Assembly (NCBI GenBank): GCA_015231305.1
Contig: JADGBW010000019.1
Coordinates: forward strand, 1 to 39,280
Reading direction: 5' to 3'
Source of the DNA: Magnetococcales bacterium
GTDB lineage: Bacteria > Pseudomonadota > Magnetococcia > Magnetococcales > JADFYX01
DNA length: 39,280 bases
Positions within the stretch are counted from its first letter, which is position 1; each line of letters begins with the position of its first letter. The position numbers and the translations under genes were made by a program. Under the pieces are notes generated by a model. That model made no database searches, was not told where the DNA came from, and was given only the letters and a program-made list of their open reading frames with translations. Below, piece after piece: positions 17,476-24,943 of the stretch.

Positions 17476-18865
17476 TATTATTAAGCCCTAATGTACCTTG
17501 CTTTTGATATGCTGTATGTTGGCGACGACGTTCCGAAGTGAACTGCTCTGCGGTATCTTCACTAACCAGCTCATATAATATCGCTTGTTTACCCTCTTTT
17601 GGTCGTAATATCCGCCCCAAACGCTGTACATGCTCTCGTACTGAGCCACTGCCGGAGACAATAACACCAACAGATACATCAGGCACATCTACACCTTCAT
17701 TTAATACCCGTGAATTTACCAGATATGGCAAGCTGCCATCACGAAAAGCTATTAAAATATCTTTTCTCTCGGAGCCTTTGGTTTTATGGGTAATAACAGG
17801 CAGAAAAAAAGTCTCCCCAATAGCATAAGCAGTTGCATTATCATCGGTAAAAAGAATAACCCTTTCATCTTTATGTCGCCTGAGTATTCCCCACACCTGC
17901 CTTAACTTGGCCCGCGAAGCTCTGGCTAGTTTTTTCTGCATTCGATAAGCAGCATAAGCTGCCCTGCCCTCTTTAGAACGAGCACACAGCATTATAAATT
18001 GTGACCATCCCTCCTTACGACCAAAATTTATACCGCTGCCTCTGGCAAAAGATTTATAGTGATCGTAGGCGTTGTCATAAGCTTCTCTTTCGTCTGGGTC
18101 CAAGGTTACCGGTACATGCTCTAATTTATAGGGGGCTAAATACTGCCCTTCTAGTTCGTTTATCTCAACCCTATGGCATAGTGGCCCAAGTAGATCATAA
18201 AGGTCAGACTCCTGACCATCTGTGCGCTCAGGGGTTGCAGTTAGACCTAAACGAAATGGAGCTATGCTCATTATCGCTGCCAACCTGGTGCTGGCTGCTG
18301 GTAGGTGGTGACACTCATCACAAATAAGTAGGCCAAACTTATCACCAATGCTATCCATATATATTAAGGCTGAGTCGTAGGTACTTACTGTAATAGCCTC
18401 TAGCTGTTTGTCCCCTCCTCCTAAAAGACCAACTTCAACTCCAAAAGCCTCTTTTAGTTGCTCGTGCCACTGGTGCATTAAATTTATGGTTGGCACTAAA
18501 ATAAGGGTGTCACGTTGGGTCTTTACCATTGCCAACCTTGCCACCAAGGTTTTGCCAGATCCGGTTGGTAAAACCACTACACCACAACGGTTGGCTTTAA
18601 GCCAGCCATCTAAAGAGGCTTTTTGATGTGGGCGAGGAAAAAACTCATTGGTAGAATTGAAATTTTGTGGGGTAAATTTTTTTACCTGATCGTCAAATTT
18701 GGTCTTTAAACGATGCAGCGTTAAGACAATAGGGCCATAATAACGGGCCTCAGACCTATAACAATCGCTCCTCTCATCCCACTCCATATAGCGGTCTACT
18801 GAGGTAAGATCTTCTTTTGCACCGAATATTTTAAGTGTGCCTTGATCAAAAAATAACTGAACCAT
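17465..18865 (-). CDS. XPB-type superfamily 2 DNA helicase
   Basis: A 466-residue helicase related to archaeal and eukaryotic XPB, which opens DNA at lesions. The motif order is PHQKASLDGWL (Q-like region, 79-89), Walker A TGSGKT (101-106), DECH box (183-186), motif III LTATPERTDG (208-217), then LVNSRVLNEGVDVPDV and motif VI VQRLGRILRPKEGKQ. The N-terminal 75 residues are short compared with eukaryotic XPB, as in archaeal forms. The second position of the box is Glu followed by Cys where DEAH or DEVH is usual; the catalytic Asp-Glu is kept. It is the first gene of a two-gene operon with the Bax1-like nuclease. A generic UvsW-like helicase is the main alternative, but the DUF790 partner argues for XPB. 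Confidence 0.88.
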   Translation of the reverse strand: MVQLFFDQGTLKIFGAKEDLTSVDRYMEWDERSDCYRSEARYYGPIVLTLHRLKTKFDDQVKKFTPQNFNSTNEFFPRPHQKASLDGWLKANRCGVVVLPTGSGKTLVARLAMVKTQRDTLILVPTINLMHQWHEQLKEAFGVEVGLLGGGDKQLEAITVSTYDSALIYMDSIGDKFGLLICDECHHLPAASTRLAAIMSIAPFRLGLTATPERTDGQESDLYDLLGPLCHRVEINELEGQYLAPYKLEHVPVTLDPDEREAYDNAYDHYKSFARGSGINFGRKEGWSQFIMLCARSKEGRAAYAAYRMQKKLARASRAKLRQVWGILRRHKDERVILFTDDNATAYAIGETFFLPVITHKTKGSERKDILIAFRDGSLPYLVNSRVLNEGVDVPDVSVGVIVSGSGSVREHVQRLGRILRPKEGKQAILYELVSEDTAEQFTSERRRQHTAYQKQGTLGLNNNAD

Positions 18866-18977
18866 AACCTAACAATAGCCGATATCTTTATAAGATAGCA
18901 GGGGTGATTTTTAATATTGTCACGATTGTGTTTGATTCTTAGCCCAAAGATCGGCAAACTGGTAATCCACTCTTACC

Positions 18978-18996
18978 TAAATTCGGTAATTAGCAA
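18978..18996 (+). promoter_or_regulatory. shared upstream motif, copy at the HD-domain gene
   Basis: TAAATTCGGTAATTAGC lies about 53 bp before the HD-domain gene and matches 13 of 17 positions of TAGATTCGGCAGTTGGC found upstream of the lipoprotein gene. A third relative lies upstream of the chemoreceptor-like gene. It may be a common operator or promoter element. Low confidence, because the genome is AT-rich and the motif was found by eye. Confidence 0.3.
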
Positions 18997-19048
18997 CATC
19001 TTTTTCAACTACTGAATTAAGGTTATAACTTAAAATGGCGAGTCACAA

Positions 19049-21013
19049 GTGAAAGCAAGCAACGAAAGTGCTGAATATGACATAAATGACCCCACTCTGT
19101 TGCAAAATATGATGCTATCTCAGAGTGTTAAACACCCTGATACTGGTGTTGTACTTATTACTCGTAAAACCCCAATTACTGAAAAGATTGTATTTCAGTT
19201 AACTAAACGGGACATTGAGCGGGTATGGGCATCTCCTATTGCTGGAGAGATGTTAGAAGAGGCTGTTACCGAGGTTTCGCAGATATTCTCACTTGTAGAG
19301 GATATAATATCAGCCAAAGGCCAAAGCATACAATCAGCTGTATCTTCTTACCAAGAGATGAGCCAGGTAAAAGAGCTGCAAGGTATGGTGAAAAAAAGAA
19401 TGAAAGATGTACTTCATCTTTTTAATCCACGTGCAGCTGATGCCATGATTGAACTCAACAACCATCACCCCAACACCGCCCACCACAGTATCATATCCGG
19501 CTTTAACGTAATGGCTATTGCTAAGGAGTTGGGCTGGGATGAAGAGCAAACCTTAAATGGTGTCATGGCTGCCATGCAGCATGATATTGGTAAAATAAAA
19601 GTCCGCTTAGATACCTTGGAATGGCCTGGCAGACTTAATAAAAAACAGTGGGGTGAAATGAAACTCCACTCGCTGTTTGGCGGTCGTCTTCTTTATGATG
19701 GCGAGCTTGACCTGCCGGTGATGGTAGCCTTAACCCATCATGAGTGGTACTCCACAGTTCCCGGTAAAGGATATGGCGGATTTAGCCTTTTTCGCAGTTA
19801 TTTAAAAAAAGGTATGAAGATAGATGTTACCGAATACCTAAAAAAAGCCAGCCAACAAGACCTGGAGATAATGCAAGTTAGTGCTATGGCAGATATGGTT
19901 TCTGCCCTAGAGGAGATTCGTTCGTATAAAGGCGCATTAGCTCCATTTAAAGTTTTGGTCATCATGAACAGTGATGCCCAAATGGGCCATTTTAACCCCA
20001 AGCATTATCGGGCATGGCACGCAACATATCTTAGCAAACATGACACACTACTACCTAAAGGGCTTAGAGTTGCCCTACCCCGTGAAAAAGAACAAAAACT
20101 GTTTGTGCCAGGGCCAAGCACCAAACTTTTACGGCCCGTTGAATTGCTAACATTTTCTGAGTTAGAAAAACTAGGAGTAATACCTTATCTTTACCAACGC
20201 GGTTTAGATGTTGACCGTATTCGTCGCCGGGGTGGTTTGGTATTAGAAAGGCTGCGCAGACTAGACGCCTCTAAAGGTGCTTTAAAAGATATATTAACCC
20301 CAGAAGCATTTAAAAAACATGATATTACCTTGGTAAAAAAGGTGATGCCACGGGAAAGACAACTGATTGCTTTTGAAGCTTTTTCCAGAAGCCTTTCTTA
20401 TAAAAGCCTTGAGAAAATGGAGTTGCTGTTCTCCTTAAAACAGAAGCGATTTGATTTAGATTTAATCAAAAAAAATGACGGTATCAGTATCAGCCGTCTA
20501 AAAAGTAGAGGTATTGACGTTAAAGCAAAAAAAATGGAACGGTTGGGTATCAACCCATTACGATCTTTTAAAGTTAAACTTCCGGGCTTTGAGGAGAGAC
20601 TAAGCCTAGAGGATTTAACCAAGCTTGGTATTCCCCATTCTGAACTAAAAAGAAAGGGGCTGCTAACAATGGCTGAAAAAAGCAGAAACGGATTAGCCTT
20701 ATCACTTCTCAATAAAAAGGGTTTTTCTATTACTCCTAAAAATTTGGTAAAAGCCCTAATTGATGCTGAGAAAAAAATCTTTTACGATATTATAGTGGTT
20801 AATCCTATAAATGCAGTAAGAGCAGAATTTGCAATTGTGCGAGAGGGAGATGATCTTGAAGCATTGGAGAAACGCCATAAACTTAAAACTCTCGATACCA
20901 TTCAAAACTATCTTTATGAAGATGTGGGTATTGTAGAACTAGATTTTTCTGATCTTCTTGACATACCAGAAGGTTTAGATGAACTAAAAATGGGCGATCA
21001 CTGGCGACCATAA
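19049..21013 (+). CDS. HD-GYP-like phosphohydrolase with repetitive C-terminal region
   Basis: A soluble 654-residue protein. Residues 140-250 form an HD-type metal-dependent phosphohydrolase domain, with HH at 145-146, HDIGK at 178-182, LHSLFGG with His207, and THHEW with His230-231. The pattern follows HD-GYP phosphodiesterases, but the GYP signature is replaced by GKGYGG (239-244), so cyclic di-GMP hydrolysis is uncertain. From about 345 to 600 the protein shows loosely repeated units of the type LeKLGI...Lk.rGl (for example FSELEKLGV, MERLGIN, LEDLTKLGIPHSELKRKGL), a feature I do not recognise. The GTG start at 19049 has only a weak GGCGAG upstream, and an ATG at residue 21 is possible. 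It stands alone between the repair operon and the TAXI-type gene. Confidence 0.75.
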   Translation: MKASNESAEYDINDPTLLQNMMLSQSVKHPDTGVVLITRKTPITEKIVFQLTKRDIERVWASPIAGEMLEEAVTEVSQIFSLVEDIISAKGQSIQSAVSSYQEMSQVKELQGMVKKRMKDVLHLFNPRAADAMIELNNHHPNTAHHSIISGFNVMAIAKELGWDEEQTLNGVMAAMQHDIGKIKVRLDTLEWPGRLNKKQWGEMKLHSLFGGRLLYDGELDLPVMVALTHHEWYSTVPGKGYGGFSLFRSYLKKGMKIDVTEYLKKASQQDLEIMQVSAMADMVSALEEIRSYKGALAPFKVLVIMNSDAQMGHFNPKHYRAWHATYLSKHDTLLPKGLRVALPREKEQKLFVPGPSTKLLRPVELLTFSELEKLGVIPYLYQRGLDVDRIRRRGGLVLERLRRLDASKGALKDILTPEAFKKHDITLVKKVMPRERQLIAFEAFSRSLSYKSLEKMELLFSLKQKRFDLDLIKKNDGISISRLKSRGIDVKAKKMERLGINPLRSFKVKLPGFEERLSLEDLTKLGIPHSELKRKGLLTMAEKSRNGLALSLLNKKGFSITPKNLVKALIDAEKKIFYDIIVVNPINAVRAEFAIVREGDDLEALEKRHKLKTLDTIQNYLYEDVGIVELDFSDLLDIPEGLDELKMGDHWRP

Positions 21014-21043
21014 CAAGTTTTGCTCTTTTTTAAAGCTTAAACC

Positions 21044-21060
21044 TAGATTCGGCAGTTGGC
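21044..21060 (+). promoter_or_regulatory. shared upstream motif, copy at the TAXI lipoprotein gene
   Basis: TAGATTCGGCAGTTGGC lies about 65 bp before the lipoprotein start. Its 3' part overlaps a possible sigma-70 -35 (TTGGCG at 21056) with CATAAT 18 bp downstream at 21080 as the -10. This would put transcription about 35 bp before the ATG. The promoter reading is plausible but untested. Confidence 0.35.
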
Positions 21061-21125
21061 GAAAACCTTGAAAAAATGTCATAATAAAATATTTGTAGAG
21101 TAGCTATTAAAAAGAGGGTTACCCA

Positions 21126-22115
21126 ATGAACACGGGATTAAAAGCTGGGCTTGTTATTGGCATATTATTGTTACTGTTTGGTTGTTCAGCCTCTGAAGAA
21201 GAGGTGGAAGCCATGAACGCAGAACTAGAAGGAATCCAACGTTTAAACATTGCTTTAGGCAAAGTTGAGGGAACCAACTATTCTGCTGGAACCGCAATTT
21301 GTGTGGCCTTGAAAAAAAGTGGCAGCAGCTTACCTTGCAAACTTTTAGCCTCTGAAGGCTACCAACAAAACGTTCTTGCTGTTAGTTCTGGTCAAGTAGA
21401 TTTAGCCTTTGTGCGGGCCGACTCTGCCTATCTTGCATGGCACGGTAAAAAACCATATTCCAAACGCAATACCAAGTTACGGGTACTGTTATCTTTACAC
21501 CATGAAATGGCTACATTGCTAACCAATAGTAATTCTGAAATTTTGTCATTTATGCAGATACCAGGAAAAGCGATTAATGTTGGGCCTACAAAATCTAATA
21601 ACGGCCGATTGTTAAAAAAACTATTACGCTACTGCGATATTTCAAGCAAAAGTTTTGGTCGTCAAGATAGCAACCTACTTCCAGAACTACTGGCAAATGA
21701 TGCAGTGGATGGCGGATTTGATATTATGCCTCACCCCACTGAATCTATTCAAATTTTAACTGAAGATAAACCCCTGCAATTTCTCCCAATAACAGGTCAG
21801 TGTGTAGAAAGTTTTGTTGATGATGCAGCATACCTAGATATAGCAAATATTCCTGGGGGGTTATATAAAGGTGTTGCATCTGACATCCCCACCATAGGCT
21901 CTAAAGTATGGCTGGTGGCAAACTCTGACTTATCAAACGCTGCTGCATTTGATCTTGTAAAGGCTATATTTGCCGACGTTGAACAACTTCGTCGTTCAGA
22001 CCCAGCTTTTTACCGGCTTTCACCACGAAAAATGCTTGGCTCTTTTGTTATTCCTTATCATGTGGGAGCAGTACAATATTATATCGAAAAAGGGTGGTAT
22101 CGAGAGAACCGTTAG
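21126..22115 (+). CDS. TAXI-family substrate-binding lipoprotein
   Basis: This protein resembles the periplasmic receptor of TAXI-type TRAP transporters, which bind small organic acids such as glutamate or related anions. A lipoprotein signal ends in the lipobox LFGC with Cys20. The mature part opens with LNIALGKVEGTNYSAGTAICVAL, then SGQVDLAFVRADSAY and NVGPTKSNNGRLLKKLL, all typical of the family. The 329-residue length fits. Acidic residues follow the lipobox (SEEEVEAMNAELE), forming a short charged linker. No TRAP membrane subunits are adjacent, so it is an orphan receptor that may serve sensing. It is followed without a gap by queE (TAG then ATG). RBS GAGGG precedes the ATG. Confidence 0.85.
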   Translation: MNTGLKAGLVIGILLLLFGCSASEEEVEAMNAELEGIQRLNIALGKVEGTNYSAGTAICVALKKSGSSLPCKLLASEGYQQNVLAVSSGQVDLAFVRADSAYLAWHGKKPYSKRNTKLRVLLSLHHEMATLLTNSNSEILSFMQIPGKAINVGPTKSNNGRLLKKLLRYCDISSKSFGRQDSNLLPELLANDAVDGGFDIMPHPTESIQILTEDKPLQFLPITGQCVESFVDDAAYLDIANIPGGLYKGVASDIPTIGSKVWLVANSDLSNAAAFDLVKAIFADVEQLRRSDPAFYRLSPRKMLGSFVIPYHVGAVQYYIEKGWYRENR

Positions 22116-22751
22116 ATGAGCCAACCATCATCTAGCCAAGTTTTTTATCTCTGCGATTTATTTGCATCCATTCAAGGTGAAGGTACTTGGAGCGGCAAAC
22201 CTATGGTGTTTTTGCGCTTTTGGGGCTGTCCTCTTAATTGCTCTTGGTGCGATGAACCACTGCATAAAGACCCTAAAGCTAAAATTGCGATGAGTATTGA
22301 CTCTATTTTAGCTGAAATAGAACGCATCGGCCCAAAAATACCCGCAGTACTATTAACAGGTGGTGAACCATTAGCTGTTAAAGAGCTTCCTATGTTAATT
22401 ACTGCTTTAAAAAAAGCCGGAAAATGGCTTGGTATGGAGAGCAGTGGTGTTGGTTATGATATTCCCCAAGGGTTAAACTGGCTAACAATTAGTCCTAAAA
22501 AAGTGATTTCTAAAGAAAAAATGCTTAAAGCCAATGAGTTAAAATTTATTGTTGGCCCACAAACCACAAAATTGCAAAAAGAAGAGATAAACCATTGGGC
22601 GCAAACTCACCCCAATGTTTGGCTGCAACCTATTAGTGATGGTGATATACCTAACTCTAAAGCTACTGAAATATGCCTAGACTGGGTACTTACCTCACAA
22701 GGCAGGCTTAAACTATCAACCCAAATTCATAAATATTTAAAAATTCCGTGA
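22116..22751 (+). CDS. queE: 7-carboxy-7-deazaguanine synthase (radical SAM)
   Basis: QueE converts 6-carboxytetrahydropterin to 7-carboxy-7-deazaguanine, an intermediate for queuosine tRNA modification and preQ0-type compounds. The radical SAM cluster ligands are Cys38, Cys42 and Cys45 in CPLNCSWC. SIQGEGTWSG at 18-27 is the family's N-terminal motif. LLTGGEPL at about 89-96 is the SAM-binding GGE motif, and ISPKK appears later. The 211-residue length is normal. It begins right after the lipoprotein gene's stop and its end overlaps the ThiE-family gene by 4 bp. No queC or queD is nearby. Confidence 0.93.
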   Translation: MSQPSSSQVFYLCDLFASIQGEGTWSGKPMVFLRFWGCPLNCSWCDEPLHKDPKAKIAMSIDSILAEIERIGPKIPAVLLTGGEPLAVKELPMLITALKKAGKWLGMESSGVGYDIPQGLNWLTISPKKVISKEKMLKANELKFIVGPQTTKLQKEEINHWAQTHPNVWLQPISDGDIPNSKATEICLDWVLTSQGRLKLSTQIHKYLKIP

Positions 22752-23365
22752 AACCCCCTATACCAAAATTATTGCTAATAACAGACCTTAAAGTCTGCCC
22801 TAACCTTGAGCGAGGGGTTGCAGAAGCTTTAGCTGGTGGTGCTAAACATATATTACTAAGGATAAAAAACCATTCGGATTCTGGCAATTTAAATATTTGG
22901 GCTAAAAAACTCCATCTTCTAACGCAAAAGCAAAAAGCTCACCTTTTAATTTCAGCAGATATAGATGTAGCACTAAAATTTAGTAATGTGGGCCTTCATT
23001 TGCCCCAAAATGCTATGGCAACCATAAAAGCCCGTGAATTGTTGGGTAACAACCGTCTGCTGGGTCGCTCTTGTCACAACTTAACAGAATCTCTATCTGC
23101 CATTCAAGAAGGGGCAGACTACGTTACCCTATCACCTCTATATTCTACACAATCTCACCCTGAGGCTCTGCCTTTGGGGCTGCAACAATTTAACAAGATA
23201 GTTAATAAAGTTCCTGGCCCTGTGCTGGCATTAGGGGGAATAAATAGTGAAAACACAACTGCTGCATTAAAAGCCGGAGCCTATGGCGTGGCCCTAATAA
23301 GGGGAATATTAAGCCACCCATCTCCCAGAGATGCTGCAAGAAATTTATTGCAAAAAATTGAGTAA
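22748..23365 (+). CDS. thiamine phosphate synthase/TenI family protein
   Basis: A 205-residue TIM-barrel of the ThiE/TenI family. ThiE couples the pyrimidine and thiazole moieties of thiamine. Visible motifs are the phosphate-binding barrel ends LLGRSCH near residue 100, GADYVTLSPLYSTQSH at about 122-137, and LALGGINSEN followed by AGAYGVALIRGIL. The SPLYSTQSHPEALPLGLQQF segment is closer to the ThiE-like domain found with Nudix enzymes and TenI than to E. coli ThiE, and the usual LREK motif reads LRIK. So thiazole tautomerase or a Nudix partner role is possible. The start GTG at 22748 overlaps the queE stop (GTGA). A MITE-like repeat begins at its stop codon. I leave the symbol empty for this reason. 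Confidence 0.75.
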   Translation: MKPPIPKLLLITDLKVCPNLERGVAEALAGGAKHILLRIKNHSDSGNLNIWAKKLHLLTQKQKAHLLISADIDVALKFSNVGLHLPQNAMATIKARELLGNNRLLGRSCHNLTESLSAIQEGADYVTLSPLYSTQSHPEALPLGLQQFNKIVNKVPGPVLALGGINSENTTAALKAGAYGVALIRGILSHPSPRDAARNLLQKIE

Positions 23366-23515
23366 AGTGATTTCAAATTATAAACAGACACTCTACAACC
23401 AACATTAAGCCTTTCCCGCAAAAGCGGGTATCAAGAGAGTTCAACGTTGCTGCTCTAGATTCCCGCCTACGCGGGAGTTACGATGGTTTCTTACTGTGTA
23501 CAGTTTTTAAGTGAT
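23364..23515 (+). mobile_element. MITE-like palindromic element, copy 2
   Basis: This about 152-bp sequence begins AAAGTGATTTCAAAT, directly at the stop codon of the ThiE-family gene, and runs to GTGTACAGTTTTTAAGTGAT. It matches the reverse complement of copy 1 over most of its length, including AAACAGACACTCTA and ACTGTACA near the ends. Hairpins are CCCGC-AAAA-GCGGG (23415-23428) and TCCCGC-CTAC-GCGGGA (23461-23476). The right end is more diverged than the left. Confidence 0.75.
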
Positions 23516-23556
23516 GCCTTGATACAATGACACTATGAATTGGAGATACAATAAGG

Positions 23557-24600
23557 TTAAATTAACCCCAAATCATATAGTATAGTTTGAGCACGATGGC
23601 TGAACCTGTGGTTATTTAATGTTTTTAAATATCCGGCACGGGCAATGTTTTTGCACTCATCGGGACGGGATAAATAGTGTTTAATTTTCTCTACTAGCTC
23701 CTCTTTTGAAGAGTAGCAGACTACCTCTTTATCTTCTTCAAAATATTCTAAAACTCCTGACCTTCTCTCTACTATTTGAAAAGCTCCACTAGCACAAATT
23801 TCAAATAGATTAGAGTTAACCATCTCATCTTTCATATATACTTCGGCATCTTGTTGCATAACAGCAGAGTGGATATTTAAAACAATACGGCTCTTTTTAT
23901 AGATGGCTCTTGTGTCTGGCAGGGTTAGCCAGCGGCCATTTTCTTGTAGTGCGTTGGCTATCAAAGGAGATTTATTATATTTTTTCCAGCCAAAGCCCCA
24001 AATTTTTAAGTTAATATCGTTATTTAATAGGTATTCTATAACCCGCTTTCTATTTTGGTAAGGAAACCCCATATAAGTGATATCAAAAGATTTTTCATCT
24101 TTTTGAAAAACCTCTGAAGATTCCGGGTATTCACACCCAACAGGAAGGTAAGAACAAGAGTTCAAACAGCTGTTAACAAGATCTTCACGTAAAAACTGTT
24201 TTTGATAGCTTAAAACATGGTCATAAGGCTGGAGAAGTTCTAACCAATTTATCCTGCGATAATCTTCCACAAACCAATGTACTACTTTAATGTTAAGTTT
24301 ACGTAAAAGACCGATAAAATAAGGGCTTAAAGGTGTTAATGTTAATACAATAATTACATCGGGGCTGTTTTCAACAGACTTTGTAATAAAATGTTGAGAT
24401 ATTATTTCAATTAACAATCCATCATCGCTACTCTTTAACAACTTATCAAAGCTCTGTATATACGCCCCAAAATCAAACAGGGTAGCTTCAATATTTGGTA
24501 ATTCACAAAAACCTGAATACAGTCCCTTGCCAACAGCATCTGCACCTCCACCACGATCAACCCCTGGAGTGACAATTACTATTTTTTTAGCAGGTTTCAT
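23557..24600 (-). CDS. CgeB-like glycosyltransferase
   Basis: A 347-residue cytosolic protein with the GT-B type layout of the CgeB/DUF3880 family. The N-terminal lobe contains KIVIVTPGVDRGGGADAVGK and HWFVEDYRR. The C-terminal lobe contains LNIHSAV, FEICASGAFQIVERR with the acidic nucleotide-sugar-binding region, and the family-typical ending GYLKTLNNHRFSHRAQTIL. Such enzymes glycosylate surface polysaccharide, spore or flagellar targets; the acceptor here is unknown. AAGGGG lies upstream of the ATG at 24600. It is divergent from the chemoreceptor-like gene and has no sugar genes around it, so it looks like an isolated insertion between repeat copies. Confidence 0.82.
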   Translation of the reverse strand: MKPAKKIVIVTPGVDRGGGADAVGKGLYSGFCELPNIEATLFDFGAYIQSFDKLLKSSDDGLLIEIISQHFITKSVENSPDVIIVLTLTPLSPYFIGLLRKLNIKVVHWFVEDYRRINWLELLQPYDHVLSYQKQFLREDLVNSCLNSCSYLPVGCEYPESSEVFQKDEKSFDITYMGFPYQNRKRVIEYLLNNDINLKIWGFGWKKYNKSPLIANALQENGRWLTLPDTRAIYKKSRIVLNIHSAVMQQDAEVYMKDEMVNSNLFEICASGAFQIVERRSGVLEYFEEDKEVVCYSSKEELVEKIKHYLSRPDECKNIARAGYLKTLNNHRFSHRAQTILYDLGLI

Positions 24601-24943
24601 ATCAAAAAACCCCTTATTTTGTTGTGTATCATGATTTCGGCAGATGTTGGCTTGTACATGGCGACCATTGTGACAAACAAGGTTTATATTTTCACAAATC
24701 TTATCAGAAGTTACTGCGAAAATCTAATCGTTGCCTATGAGTTAGAGCACATATGAGGAGAAAATAGCTAAAAAATAATGAAATCATGGAAAAAAAGCTG
24801 ATTTTTTATTGCTTCCTTACCTCCCTGATATAGAATACGTTAATAAATTATTCCAGATTAGGCAGTTGTCACCATATATAGCAAACTGCATTAACTAGGA
24901 TAAACTGTCAAAATAGAGATGAGAACCAAGGAAAAAGAATAAA
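24601..24943. other. divergent intergenic region
   Basis: 343 bp between the glycosyltransferase (minus) and the chemoreceptor-like gene (plus). It must hold promoters for both. AGATTAGGCAGTTGTC at 24855-24870, 75 bp before the receptor gene, is the third copy of the motif shared with the lipoprotein and HD genes. A related string, GATTTCGGCAGATGTTGGC, lies near 24633. No RNA gene or ORF is seen. Confidence 0.4.
24855..24870 (+). promoter_or_regulatory. shared upstream motif, copy at the chemoreceptor-like gene
   Basis: AGATTAGGCAGTTGTC differs at two positions from AGATTCGGCAGTTGGC at 21045-21060 and sits about 75 bp before the start at 24944. It is offered as a candidate shared regulatory site. 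Confidence 0.3.

Noticed and set aside
21056-21085. Sigma-54 promoter before the lipoprotein gene
   Set aside because: TTGGC is followed at the right spacing by GA and not the required GC, so the -12 element fails. A sigma-70 reading is as good or better.
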